DNA from: Megalopta genalis
Lineage: Eukaryota > Arthropoda > Insecta > Hymenoptera > Halictidae
Direction of reading: 5' to 3'
Assembly: GCF_051020955.1 (NCBI RefSeq)
Contig: NW_027476861.1
Location: forward strand, 62,001-126,000
DNA length: 64,000 nucleotides
A program made the position numbers and the translations under genes. Positions 51,284 to 62,587 of the stretch are shown here, in pieces (position 1 is the first letter of the stretch; each line of letters begins with the position of its first letter). The notes below the pieces were generated by a model. It was not told the origin of the DNA and made no database searches. It saw only the letters and a list, made by a program, of their open reading frames with translations.

Positions 51284-54200
51284 AGGTTTAGCTTCAAATC
51301 CATGCGACACTAATGATTTAGCATCAGATACATGCGATATAAGGGATATAGCTTCAAATGCAGGGGACACAAACGAGTTAGCTTCAAATCCATGAAAAAC
51401 ACATGATTTAGCTTCAAATCAATGCGATGTAGAAGGATTAGCTTCAAATCCATGCGAAGCAAATCATTGAGCTTCAAACACTTGGGATAAATGTGATATA
51501 GCTTCAAATGCAGGGGAAACAAACGAGTTAGCTTCAAATCCATGCAAAACACATGGTTAAGCTTCAAATCAATGTTATGTGGAAGGTGTAGCTTCAAATC
51601 CATTCAACACAAATGATTTGGCTTCAGATACTTGCGATATAAGTGATATAGCTTCAAATGCAGGGAAAACGAACCAGTTAGCTTCAAATCCATGCAAAAC
51701 ACATGATTAAGCGTCAAATCAATGTTATGTAGAAGGTTTAGCTTCAAATCCATGCGACGCAAATGACTTAGCTTCAAATTAAAGCGAGGAAGAAGGCTTA
51801 TCTTGAAATCCATGAGAAACAAATGATTTAGGTTCAGATACTTGCGATATAAGTGATATAGCTTCAAATGCAGACGGAAGAAACGAGTTAGATACAAATC
51901 CAAGCGAATCAGATGATTTAGTGTCAATCAATGCAATGTAGAAGGTTTAGCTTCAAACCCAAGCGGAACACGTGATTTAGCTTCAAATCAATGCGATGTA
52001 GAGGGTTTAGCTTGAAATCCATGCGAGACAAATTATTGAGCTTCAAACACTTGCGATATAAGTGATATAGCTTCCAATGCAGACGAAACAAACAAGCTAG
52101 TTTCAAATACAAGCGAAACACATGATTTAGCTTCAAACAATTGGGATATAAGTGATATAGCTTTAAATGCAGACAAATCAAACGAGTTAGCTTCAAATCC
52201 ATGCGAAACACATGATTTAGCTGCAAATCAATGCGATGTAGAAGCTTTAGCTTCAAATCCATGAGGCACAAATGATTTAGCTTCAGATACTTGCGATATA
52301 AGTGATACAACTTCAAATGCAGACGAAATAAACGAGTTAGCTTCCAATCCAAGCGAATCACATGATTTAGCTTTAAATCAATGGGATGTAGAAGGTTTAG
52401 CTTCAAATCCATGCGAAACAAATGATTTAGCTTCAAACACTTGGGATATATGTGACATAGCTTCAAATGCAGACGAAACAAACGAGTTAGCTTCAAATCC
52501 ATGCGGAACACATGATTTACATGCAAATCAATGTAATGTGGATAGAATAGATTCAAAAATCGAAGCGAAACAAATTATTTAGCTTCAAATCAATGCGAGG
52601 TAGAAGGCTTAGATTCAAATCCATAAGAAACAAATTATTTCGGTTCGGATATTTGCGATATAAGTGATATATCTTCAAATACAGACGAAACAAACGAGTT
52701 AGCTTCAAATCTAAGCGAAACAAATGATTTAGCTTCGAATCAATGCGATGTAGTAGGTTTAGCTTCAATTCATGCGAAACCAATGATTTAGCTTTAGATA
52801 CTTGCGATATAGGTGATATAGTGTCAAATTCGGACGATACAAACGAACCAGAATTAAATCCAAGCGAATCACATGATATAGCTTCAAATCAATGCGGTGT
52901 AGAAGGTTTAGCTTCAAATCCATGCGAAACAAATGATTTAGCATCAGATACTTGCGATAAAACTGATATAGCTTCAAATGCAGGGGAAACAAACGAGTTA
53001 GCATCAAATCCATGCAAAACACAGGATTCAGCTTCAAATCAATGCGATGTAGAAGGTTCAGCATCAAATCCATGCGGAACAAATGATTTAGCTTCAATTA
53101 CTTGCGATGTAAGTGATATAGCTACAAATACAGGAGAACCAAACGAGTTAGCATCAAATCCATGCAAAACACATGATTTAGTTACAAATCAATGCGACGT
53201 AGAAGGTTTAGCTTCAAATCCAAGCGAAACACATTATTTAGCTCCAAATCAATGCGATGTAGAAGGTTTAGCTTCAAATCCATGCGAAAAAAATGATTTA
53301 GCATCAGATACTTGCGACGTAACTGATATAGATTCAAATGCAGGGGAAACAAACGAGTTAGCATAAAGTCCATGCAAAACACATGATTTAGCTTCAAATC
53401 AATGCGATGTAGAAGGTATAGCTCCAAATCCATGCGAAACACATGATTTAGCTTCAAATCAATGAGATGTAGAGGGTTTAGCTTCAAATCAATGAGATGT
53501 AGAAGGTTTAGCTTCAAATCCATGCGGAACAAATGATTTAGCTTCAGATAGTTGCGTTATAAGCGATATACGTTCAAATCCAGACAAAGCAAACGAGCTA
53601 GCTGCAACTCCATGCGACACACATGGTTTAGCTTCAAATCAATGCGATGTAGAAAGTTTAGCTTCAAATCCATGCGAAACAAATGATTTAGGTTCAGATA
53701 CTTGCGATATATTGATATTGCTTCAAATGCGGGCGAATCAAACGAGTTAGCTTCAAATTCAAGCGAAATACTTGATTTAGCTTCAATTAAATGCGATGTA
53801 GAAGGTATAGCTTCAAATCCATGCGACACAAATGATTTAGCTTCATATACTTGCGATATAAATATTGTAGCTTCAAATGCAGGCGAAACAAACGAGTTAG
53901 CTTCAAGTCCAAGCGAATCACACGATTAAGCTTCAAATCAATGCGATGTAGAAGGTTTAGATTCAAATCCATGCGACACAAATGATTTAGCTTCAAATAC
54001 TTGCGATATAAATGATATAGATTCAAATGCAGGCGAAACTAACGAGTTAGCTCCAAATCCATGAGAAACACATGATTTAGCTGCAAATCAATGAGATGTA
54101 GAAGGTTTAGCTTCAAATCCATGCGTAACAAATGTTTTAGCTTCAGATACTTGCGATATAAGTTATATAGCATCAAATGCAGGCGAAACGAACGAGTTAG

Positions 54201-54419
54201 CTTCAAATCCATGCGAAATACATGACTTGGCTGCAAATGAATGCGATGTAGAAGGTTTCGCTTCAAATCCATGCGAAACAAATGATTTAGCATCAGATAC
54301 TTGCGATATAACTGAAATAGCTTCAAATGCAGGAGAAGCAAACGAGTGAGCATCTAATCCATGCAAAACACATGATTTAGCTTCAAATCAAAGCGATGTA
54401 GAAGGTATTGCTTCAAATC

Positions 54420-54800
54420 CAAGCGAAACACATGATTTAGTTTCAAATCAATGCGATGTTGAAGGTTTAGCTTCAAATCCATGCGAAACAAATGATTTAG
54501 CTTCAAACACTTGGGGTACAAGTGATATAGCTGGAAATGCAGACGAATCAAACGGGGTAGGTTCAAAATCCATGCGATACATGTCATTTAGCTTCAAATC
54601 GATACGAAGTAGAAGGCTTAGCTTCAAATCCATGCAAAACAAATGATTTAGGTTCAGATACCTGCGATATATTGATATAGCTTCAAATGCAGGCGAAACT
54701 AACGAGTTAGATTCAAATCCATGCGAAACACATGATTTAGCTGCAAATCAATGCGATGTAGAAGGTTTAGCTTCAAATCCATGCGTTACAAATGATTTAG
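54420..54800 (+). repeat. Core-type 300-bp unit in F orientation
   Basis: This segment is the reverse-complement counterpart of the R-core unit. It has the 31-bp marker monomer (GGTTCAAAATCCATGCGATA near 54,561) and the 29-bp monomer (GCGATATATTGATATAGC near 54,664) in the same relative order. The copy near 60,060-60,440 is its duplicate. It shows that core-type units exist in both polarities. Boundaries approximate. Confidence 0.75.
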
Positions 54801-55593
54801 CATCAGGTACTTGCGATATAAGTGAAATAGCTTCAAATGCAGGGGAAGCAAACGAGTTAGCATCTAGTCCATGCAAAACACATGATTCAGCTTCAAATCA
54901 AAGCGATGTAGAAGGTATAGCTTCAAATCCAAGCGAAACACATGATTTAGCTTCAAATCAATGCGATTTAGAAGGTTTAGATTCAAATCCATGCGACACA
55001 AATGATTTAGCTTCATATACATGCGATATAAACATTGTAGCTTCAAATGCAGGCGAAACAAACGAGTGAGCTTCAAGTCCAAGCGAATCGACGATTAAGC
55101 TTCAAATCAATACGATGTAGAAGGGTTAGCTTCAAATCCATGCGACCCAACTGATTTAGCATCAGATACATGCGATATAAGGGATATAGCTTCAAATGCA
55201 GGGGACACAAACGAGTTAGCTTCAAATACATGCGAAACACATTATTTAGCTTCAAATCAATGGGGTGTAGAAGGATTAGCTTCAAATCCATGCGAAGCAA
55301 ATCATTGAGCTTCAAACACTTAGGATAAATGTGATATAGCTTCAAATGCAGGGGAAACAAACGAGTTAGCTTCAAATCCATGCAAAACACATGGTTAATC
55401 TTCAAATCAATGTTATGTCGAAGGTGTAGCTTCAAATCCATACAACACAAATGATTTGGCTTCAGATACTTGCGATATAAGTGATATAGCTTCAAATGCA
55501 GGGGAAACGAACGAGTTAGCTTCAAATCCATGCAAAACAAATGATTTAGCTTCAAACAGTTGGGATATAAGTGATATAGCTTCAAATGCGGAC

Positions 55594-56166
55594 GAAACAA
55601 ACGAGTCAGCTTCAAATCAATGCGAAAGTAGAAGGTTTAGCTTCAAATCCATGCGAAACACATGATTTAGCTGCAAATCAAAGCGATGTAGAAGGTTTAG
55701 CTTCTAATCCATAAGACACTAATGATTTAGCTTCATATACTAGAGAAATAAGTGATATAGGTTCAAATGCAGACCAAACAAACGAGTTAGCTTCAAATCC
55801 ATGCAAAACACATGATTAAGCTTCTAATCGATGCGAAGTAGAAGGATTAGCTTCTAATCCATGCGAAGCAAATGATTGAGCTTCAAACATTTGGGATATA
55901 GGTGATATAGCTTCAAATGCCGGCAAAACTAACGAGTTGGCTTCAAATCCAAGCAAAACACATGATTTTAGCGCAAATCGATGCGATGTAGAAGTTTTAG
56001 CTTCAAATCTATGCGAAACACATGATTCAGCTTCAAACAATTGCGATATAAGTGATATAGCTTCAAATGCAGGGGAAATATACGAGTTAGTCTCAAAACC
56101 ATGCAAAACGCATGATTATGCTTCAAATCAATGCTGTGTGGAAGGTTTAGCTTCAAATCCATGCGA
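55594..56166 (+). repeat. 781-bp tandem duplication, copy 1
   Basis: Matches 56,375-56,947 at an offset of 781 (26 monomers plus one base), with differences near 55,989/56,770 (GATGTAGAAG versus GATGTACAAG) and shortly after. The same pair exists at 61,234-61,806 and 62,015-62,587. Confidence 0.88.
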
Positions 56167-56374
56167 AACAAATGATTCAGCTTCAAACACTTGGGATATA
56201 AGTGATACAGATTCAATTGCTGTCGAAACGAAGCAATTAGCTTCAAATCCATGCGAAACACATGAATTAGCTTCAAATCAATGCGATTTAGAAGGTTTAG
56301 CTTCAAATCCATGCGAAAAAAATGATTTAGCATCTGATACTTGCGATATAAGTGATATAGCTTCAAATGCAGGG

Positions 56375-56947
56375 GAAACAAACGAGTCAGCTTCAAATCA
56401 ATGCGAAAGTAGAAGGTTTAGCTTCAAATCCATGCGAAACACATGATTTAGCTGCAAATCAAAGCGATGTAGAAGGTTTAGCTTCTAATCCATAAGACAC
56501 TAATGATTTAGCTTCATATACTAGAGAAATAAGTGATATAGGTTCAAATGCAGACCAAACAAACGAGTTAGCTTCAAATCCATGCAAAACACATGATTAA
56601 GCTTCTAATCGATGCGAAGTAGAAGGATTAGCTTCTAATCCATGCGAAGCAAATGATTGAGCTTCAAACATTTGGGATATAGGTGATATAGCTTCAAATG
56701 CCGGCAAAACTAACGAGTTGGCTTCAAATCCAAGCAAAACACATGATTTTAGCGCAAATCGATGCGATGTACAAGTTTTAGATTCAAATCTATGCGAAAC
56801 ACATGATTCAGCTTCAAACAATTGCGATATAAGTGATATAGCTTCAAATGCAGGGGAAATATACGAGTTAGTCTCAAAACCATGCAAAACGCATGATTAT
56901 GCTTCAAATCAATGCTGTGTGGAAGGTTTAGCTTCAAATCCATGCGA
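56375..56947 (+). repeat. 781-bp tandem duplication, copy 2
   Basis: Partner of 55,594-56,166. The extra base (TGCGAAAGTAGAAGG near 56,402) changes the frame, so an open frame cannot run through both copies. Confidence 0.88.
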
Positions 56948-59888
56948 CACACATGATTTAGCTTCAGATACTTGTGATATAAGTGATATAGCTCCAAATG
57001 CGGACGAAACAAACGAGTCAGCTTCAAATCAATGCGAAAGTAGAAGGTTTAGCTTCAAATCCATGCGAAACACATGATTTAGCTTAAAATTCATGCGATT
57101 TAGATGGTTTAGCTTCAAATCCATGCGAAACAAATGATAGAGCTGCAAACACTTGGGATATGGGTGATATAGCTTCAAATGCAGACGAAACAAATGAGTT
57201 AGCTTCACATCCAAGCGAAACACATGATTTAGCATCACGTCAATGCGATGTAGAAGGTTTAGATACAAATCTATGCGAAACAAATGATTTAGCATCAAAC
57301 ACTCGGGATATAAGTGATATAGCTTCAAATGCAGACAAATCAAACGAGTTAGCTTCAAAATGCATGCGATACACATGATTTAGCTTAAAATCAATGCGAA
57401 GTAGAAGGCTGAGCTTCAAATCCATGCGGAACAAATGATTTAGCTTCAAATGCTTGCGATATAAGTGATATAGATTCAACTGCAGACGAATCAAACGAGA
57501 TAGCTTCAACTCAATGCGACACACATGATTAAGCTTCAAATCAATGCGATGTAGAAGGTATAGCTTCAAGTCAAAGCGAAACACATGATTTAGCACATGA
57601 ACTTGCGATATAAGTGATATAGCTTCAAATGCAGGGGAAACAAACGAGTTAGCTTCAAATGCATGCAAAACACATGATTTAGCTTCAAATCAATGCGATG
57701 TAGATCGTTTAGCTTTAAATCCAAGCGAATCAAATGATGTAGCTTCACACATTTGGGATATAAGTGATATAGCTTCAAATGGAGACGAAACACACGAGCT
57801 AGCTTCACATCCAAGCGAATCAAATGATTTAGCTTCAAATCAATTCGAAGTAGAAGGCTTAGCTTCAAATCGATGCGGAACAAATGATTTTGCTTCAAAT
57901 ACTTGCGATATAAGTGATATAGATTCAACTGCAGGCCAAACAAACGAGTTAGCTTCAAATCCATGCGAAATAAATGACTTAGCATCAGATACTTGCGATA
58001 TAAGTGATATAGCTTCAAATGCAAGGGAAACAAACGAGTTAGCTTCAAATCCATGCAAAACACATGATTTAACATCAAATCAATGCGATACAGAAGGTTT
58101 GGCTTCAAATCCATGCGAAACAAATGATTTAGCTTCAGATACTTGCGATATAAGTGATATAGCATCAAATGCAGGCGAAACGAACGAGTTAGCTGCAAAT
58201 CCATGCGAAACACATGATATAGCTGCAAATCAAAGCGATGTTGAAGGTTTAGCTTCAAATCCATGCGAAACAAATGATTTAGCTTCAGATACTAGCGATA
58301 TATGTGATATTGCTTTAAGTGCAGACGAAACAAACGAGTTAGCTTCAAATCCATGCGGAACACATGATTTAGCTTAAAATTCATGCGATTTAGATGGTTT
58401 AGCTTCAAATCCATGCGAAACAAATGATAGAGCTGCAAACACTTGGGATATGGGTGATATAGTTTCAGCTGCATGCGAAACAAACGGGTTAGCTTCAAGT
58501 CCATGCGATGTAGAAGGTTTAGCTTCAAATCCATGCGAAACAATTAATTTAGTTTCAGATACTTGCGATATAAGTGATATACCTCCAAATGCAGACGAAA
58601 CAAACGAGTTAGCTTCAAATCCATGCGAAACAAATGATTTAGCTTCAAACACTTGGGATATAAGTGATATAGCTTCAAATGCAGACGAAACAAACGAGTT
58701 AGTTCAAATCCTTGCGAAAAACATCATTTAGATGCAAAGCAATGCGATGTAGAAGGTTTAGCTTCAAATCCATGCGAAACAAATGATTTATTATCAGATA
58801 CTTGCGATATAAATTATATAGCTTCAAATGCAGGGGATAGAAACGAATTAGCTTCAAATCCATGTGAAACACATGATTAAGCTTCAAAACCAATGCGATG
58901 TAGAAGGTATAGCTTCAAATTCATGCGAAACAAATGATTTAGCTTCAAACACTTGGGATATAAGTGATATAGCTTCAAATGCAGACGAAACAAATGAGTT
59001 AGCTTCACATCAAAGCGAAACACATGATTTAGCATCAAATCAATGCGATGTAGATGGTTTAGATACAAATCCATGCGAAACAAATGATTTATCTTCAGAT
59101 AATTGCGTTATAAGCGATATACGTTCAAATACAGACGAAACAAACGAGCTGGCTTCAACTCCATGCGACACACATGATTAAGCTTCAAATAAATGCGATG
59201 TAGAAGGCTTAGCTTCAAATCCATGCGGAACAAATGATTTAGCTTCAAATGCTTGCGATATAAGTGATATAGCTTCAAATGCAGGCGAAACAAACGAGTA
59301 AGATTCATTCCATGCGAAACACATAATTTAGCTGCAAATCAATGCGATGTAGAAGGTATACCTTCAAGTCAAAGCGAAACACATGATTTAGCACATGAAC
59401 TTGCGATATAAGTGATATAGCTTCAAATGCAGGGGAAACAAACGAGTTAGCTTCAAATGCATGCAAAACACATGATTTAGCTTCAAATCAATGCGATGTA
59501 GATCGTTTAGCTTAAAATCCAAGGGAAACAAATGATGTAGCTTCACACATTTGGGATATAAGTGATATAGCTTCAAATGCAGACGAAACAAACGAGCTAG
59601 CTTCACACTCAAGCGAAACAAATGATTTAGCTTCAAATCAATTCGAAGTAGAAGGCTTAGCTTCAAATCGATGCGGAGCAAATGATTTTGCTTCAAATAC
59701 TTGCGATATAAGTGATATAGATTCAACTGCAGGCCAAACAAACGAGTTAGCTTCAAATCCATGCGAAATAAATGACTTAGCATCAGATACTTGCGATATA
59801 AGTGATATAGCTTCAAATGCAAGGGAAACAAACGAGTTAGCTTCAAATCCATGCAAAACACATGATTTAACATCAAATCAATGCGATA
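56948..59888 (+). repeat. Right arm between the two 5.6-kb-offset copies
   Basis: Forward monomers, partly shared with other places: ~57,060-57,700 matches the region around 63,390-64,000, and 58,374-58,731 matches 62,902-63,259 (offset 4,528). Single-base breaks occur near 58,703, 58,889 and 59,308. No gene or other element. Confidence 0.85.
57713..58547 (+). repeat. Right-arm segment shared with left arm 4,590-5,425
   Basis: Partner of 4,590-5,425. Part of it is present again within the right arm at ~59,510-59,900 (offset ~1,798), and its TTAAAATTC part recurs near 57,083 and 62,903. Confidence 0.88.
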
Positions 59889-62587
59889 TAGAAGGTTTCG
59901 CTTCAAATCCATGCGAAACAAATGATTTAGCATCAGATACTTGCGATATAACTGAAATAGCTTCAAATGCAGGAGAAGCAAACGAGTGAGCATCTAATCC
60001 ATGCAAAACACATGATTTAGCTTCAAATCAAAGCGATGTAGAAGGTATTGCTTCAAATCCAAGCGAAACACATGATTTAGTTTCAAATCAATGCGATGTT
60101 GAAGGTTTAGCTTCAAATCCATGCGAAACAAATGATTTAGCTTCAAACACTTGGGGTACAAGTGATATAGCTGGAAATGCAGACGAATCAAACGGGGTAG
60201 GTTCAAAATCCATGCGATACATGTCATTTAGCTTCAAATCGATACGAAGTAGAAGGCTTAGCTTCAAATCCATGCAAAACAAATGATTTAGGTTCAGATA
60301 CCTGCGATATATTGATATAGCTTCAAATGCAGGCGAAACTAACGAGTTAGATTCAAATCCATGCGAAACACATGATTTAGCTGCAAATCAATGCGATGTA
60401 GAAGGTTTAGCTTCAAATCCATGCGTTACAAATGATTTAGCATCAGGTACTTGCGATATAAGTGAAATAGCTTCAAATGCAGGGGAAGCAAACGAGTTAG
60501 CATCTAGTCCATGCAAAACACATGATTCAGCTTCAAATCAAAGCGATGTAGAAGGTATAGCTTCAAATCCAAGCGAAACACATGATTTAGCTTCAAATCA
60601 ATGCGATTTAGAAGGTTTAGATTCAAATCCATGCGACACAAATGATTTAGCTTCATATACATGCGATATAAACATTGTAGCTTCAAATGCAGGCGAAACA
60701 AACGAGTTAGCTTCAAGTCCAAGCGAATCGACGATTAAGCTTCAAATCAATACGATGTAGAAGGGTTAGCTTCAAATCCATGCGACCCAACTGATTTAGC
60801 ATCAGATACATGCGATATAAGGGATATAGCTTCAAATGCAGGGGACACAAACGAGTTAGCTTCAAATACATGCGAAACACATTATTTAGCTTCAAATCAA
60901 TGGGGTGTAGAAGGATTAGCTTCAAATCCATGCGAAGCAAATCATTGAGCTTCAAACACTTAGGATAAATGTGATATAGCTTCAAATGCAGGGGAAACAA
61001 ACGAGTTAGCTTCAAATCCATGCAAAACACATGGTTAATCTTCAAATCAATGTTATGTCGAAGGTGTAGCTTCAAATCCATACAACACAAATGATTTGGC
61101 TTCAGATACTTGCGATATAAGTGATATAGCTTCAAATGCAGGGGAAACGAACGAGTTAGCTTCAAATCCATGCAAAACAAATGATTTAGCTTCAAACAGT
61201 TGGGATATAAGTGATATAGCTTCAAATGCGGACGAAACAAACGAGTCAGCTTCAAATCAATGCGAAAGTAGAAGGTTTAGCTTCAAATCCATGCGAAACA
61301 CATGATTTAGCTGCAAATCAAAGCGATGTAGAAGGTTTAGCTTCTAATCCATAAGACACTAATGATTTAGCTTCATATACTAGAGAAATAAGTGATATAG
61401 GTTCAAATGCAGACCAAACAAACGAGTTAGCTTCAAATCCATGCAAAACACATGATTAAGCTTCTAATCGATGCGAAGTAGAAGGATTAGCTTCTAATCC
61501 ATGCGAAGCAAATGATTGAGCTTCAAACATTTGGGATATAGGTGATATAGCTTCAAATGCCGGCAAAACTAACGAGTTGGCTTCAAATCCAAGCAAAACA
61601 CATGATTTTAGCGCAAATCGATGCGATGTAGAAGTTTTAGCTTCAAATCTATGCGAAACACATGATTCAGCTTCAAACAATTGCGATATAAGTGATATAG
61701 CTTCAAATGCAGGGGAAATATACGAGTTAGTCTCAAAACCATGCAAAACGCATGATTATGCTTCAAATCAATGCTGTGTGGAAGGTTTAGCTTCAAATCC
61801 ATGCGAAACAAATGATTCAGCTTCAAACACTTGGGATATAAGTGATACAGATTCAATTGCTGTCGAAACGAAGCAATTAGCTTCAAATCCATGCGAAACA
61901 CATGAATTAGCTTCAAATCAATGCGATTTAGAAGGTTTAGCTTCAAATCCATGCGAAAAAAATGATTTAGCATCTGATACTTGCGATATAAGTGATATAG
62001 CTTCAAATGCAGGGGAAACAAACGAGTCAGCTTCAAATCAATGCGAAAGTAGAAGGTTTAGCTTCAAATCCATGCGAAACACATGATTTAGCTGCAAATC
62101 AAAGCGATGTAGAAGGTTTAGCTTCTAATCCATAAGACACTAATGATTTAGCTTCATATACTAGAGAAATAAGTGATATAGGTTCAAATGCAGACCAAAC
62201 AAACGAGTTAGCTTCAAATCCATGCAAAACACATGATTAAGCTTCTAATCGATGCGAAGTAGAAGGATTAGCTTCTAATCCATGCGAAGCAAATGATTGA
62301 GCTTCAAACATTTGGGATATAGGTGATATAGCTTCAAATGCCGGCAAAACTAACGAGTTGGCTTCAAATCCAAGCAAAACACATGATTTTAGCGCAAATC
62401 GATGCGATGTACAAGTTTTAGATTCAAATCTATGCGAAACACATGATTCAGCTTCAAACAATTGCGATATAAGTGATATAGCTTCAAATGCAGGGGAAAT
62501 ATACGAGTTAGTCTCAAAACCATGCAAAACGCATGATTATGCTTCAAATCAATGCTGTGTGGAAGGTTTAGCTTCAAATCCATGCGA
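59889..62587 (+). repeat. 5,640-bp-offset segmental duplication, copy 2
   Basis: Near-perfect partner of 54,249-56,947. The right edge is CATGCGAAAC versus CATGCGACAC at 62,588/56,948, and the left edge is GATATAG versus GATGTAG at 59,888/54,248. It carries the same internal 781-bp tandem duplication, which therefore predates it. Confidence 0.93.

Larger units (their letters stand above)
48154..54248 (+). repeat. Right arm, proximal part, F orientation
   Basis: Forward monomers resume, largely in 150-bp order. Segment ~48,599-48,720 repeats at ~49,439-49,560 (offset 840). A 540-bp unit is repeated at 50,041-51,283. Frame breaks include TCCACCGAAAC near 49,619, an extra A near 49,709, TCAATCAATGCAATG near 51,932 and an extra A near 52,556. 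Satellite only. Confidence 0.88.
54249..56947 (+). repeat. 5,640-bp-offset segmental duplication, copy 1
   Basis: About 2.7 kb matches 59,889-62,587 at a constant offset of 5,640. Reading row by row I found one difference (TGAG versus TTAG at 55,068/60,708). It contains an F-oriented version of the R-core 300-bp unit (~54,420-54,800) and one 781-bp tandem duplication. No gene. Confidence 0.93.
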
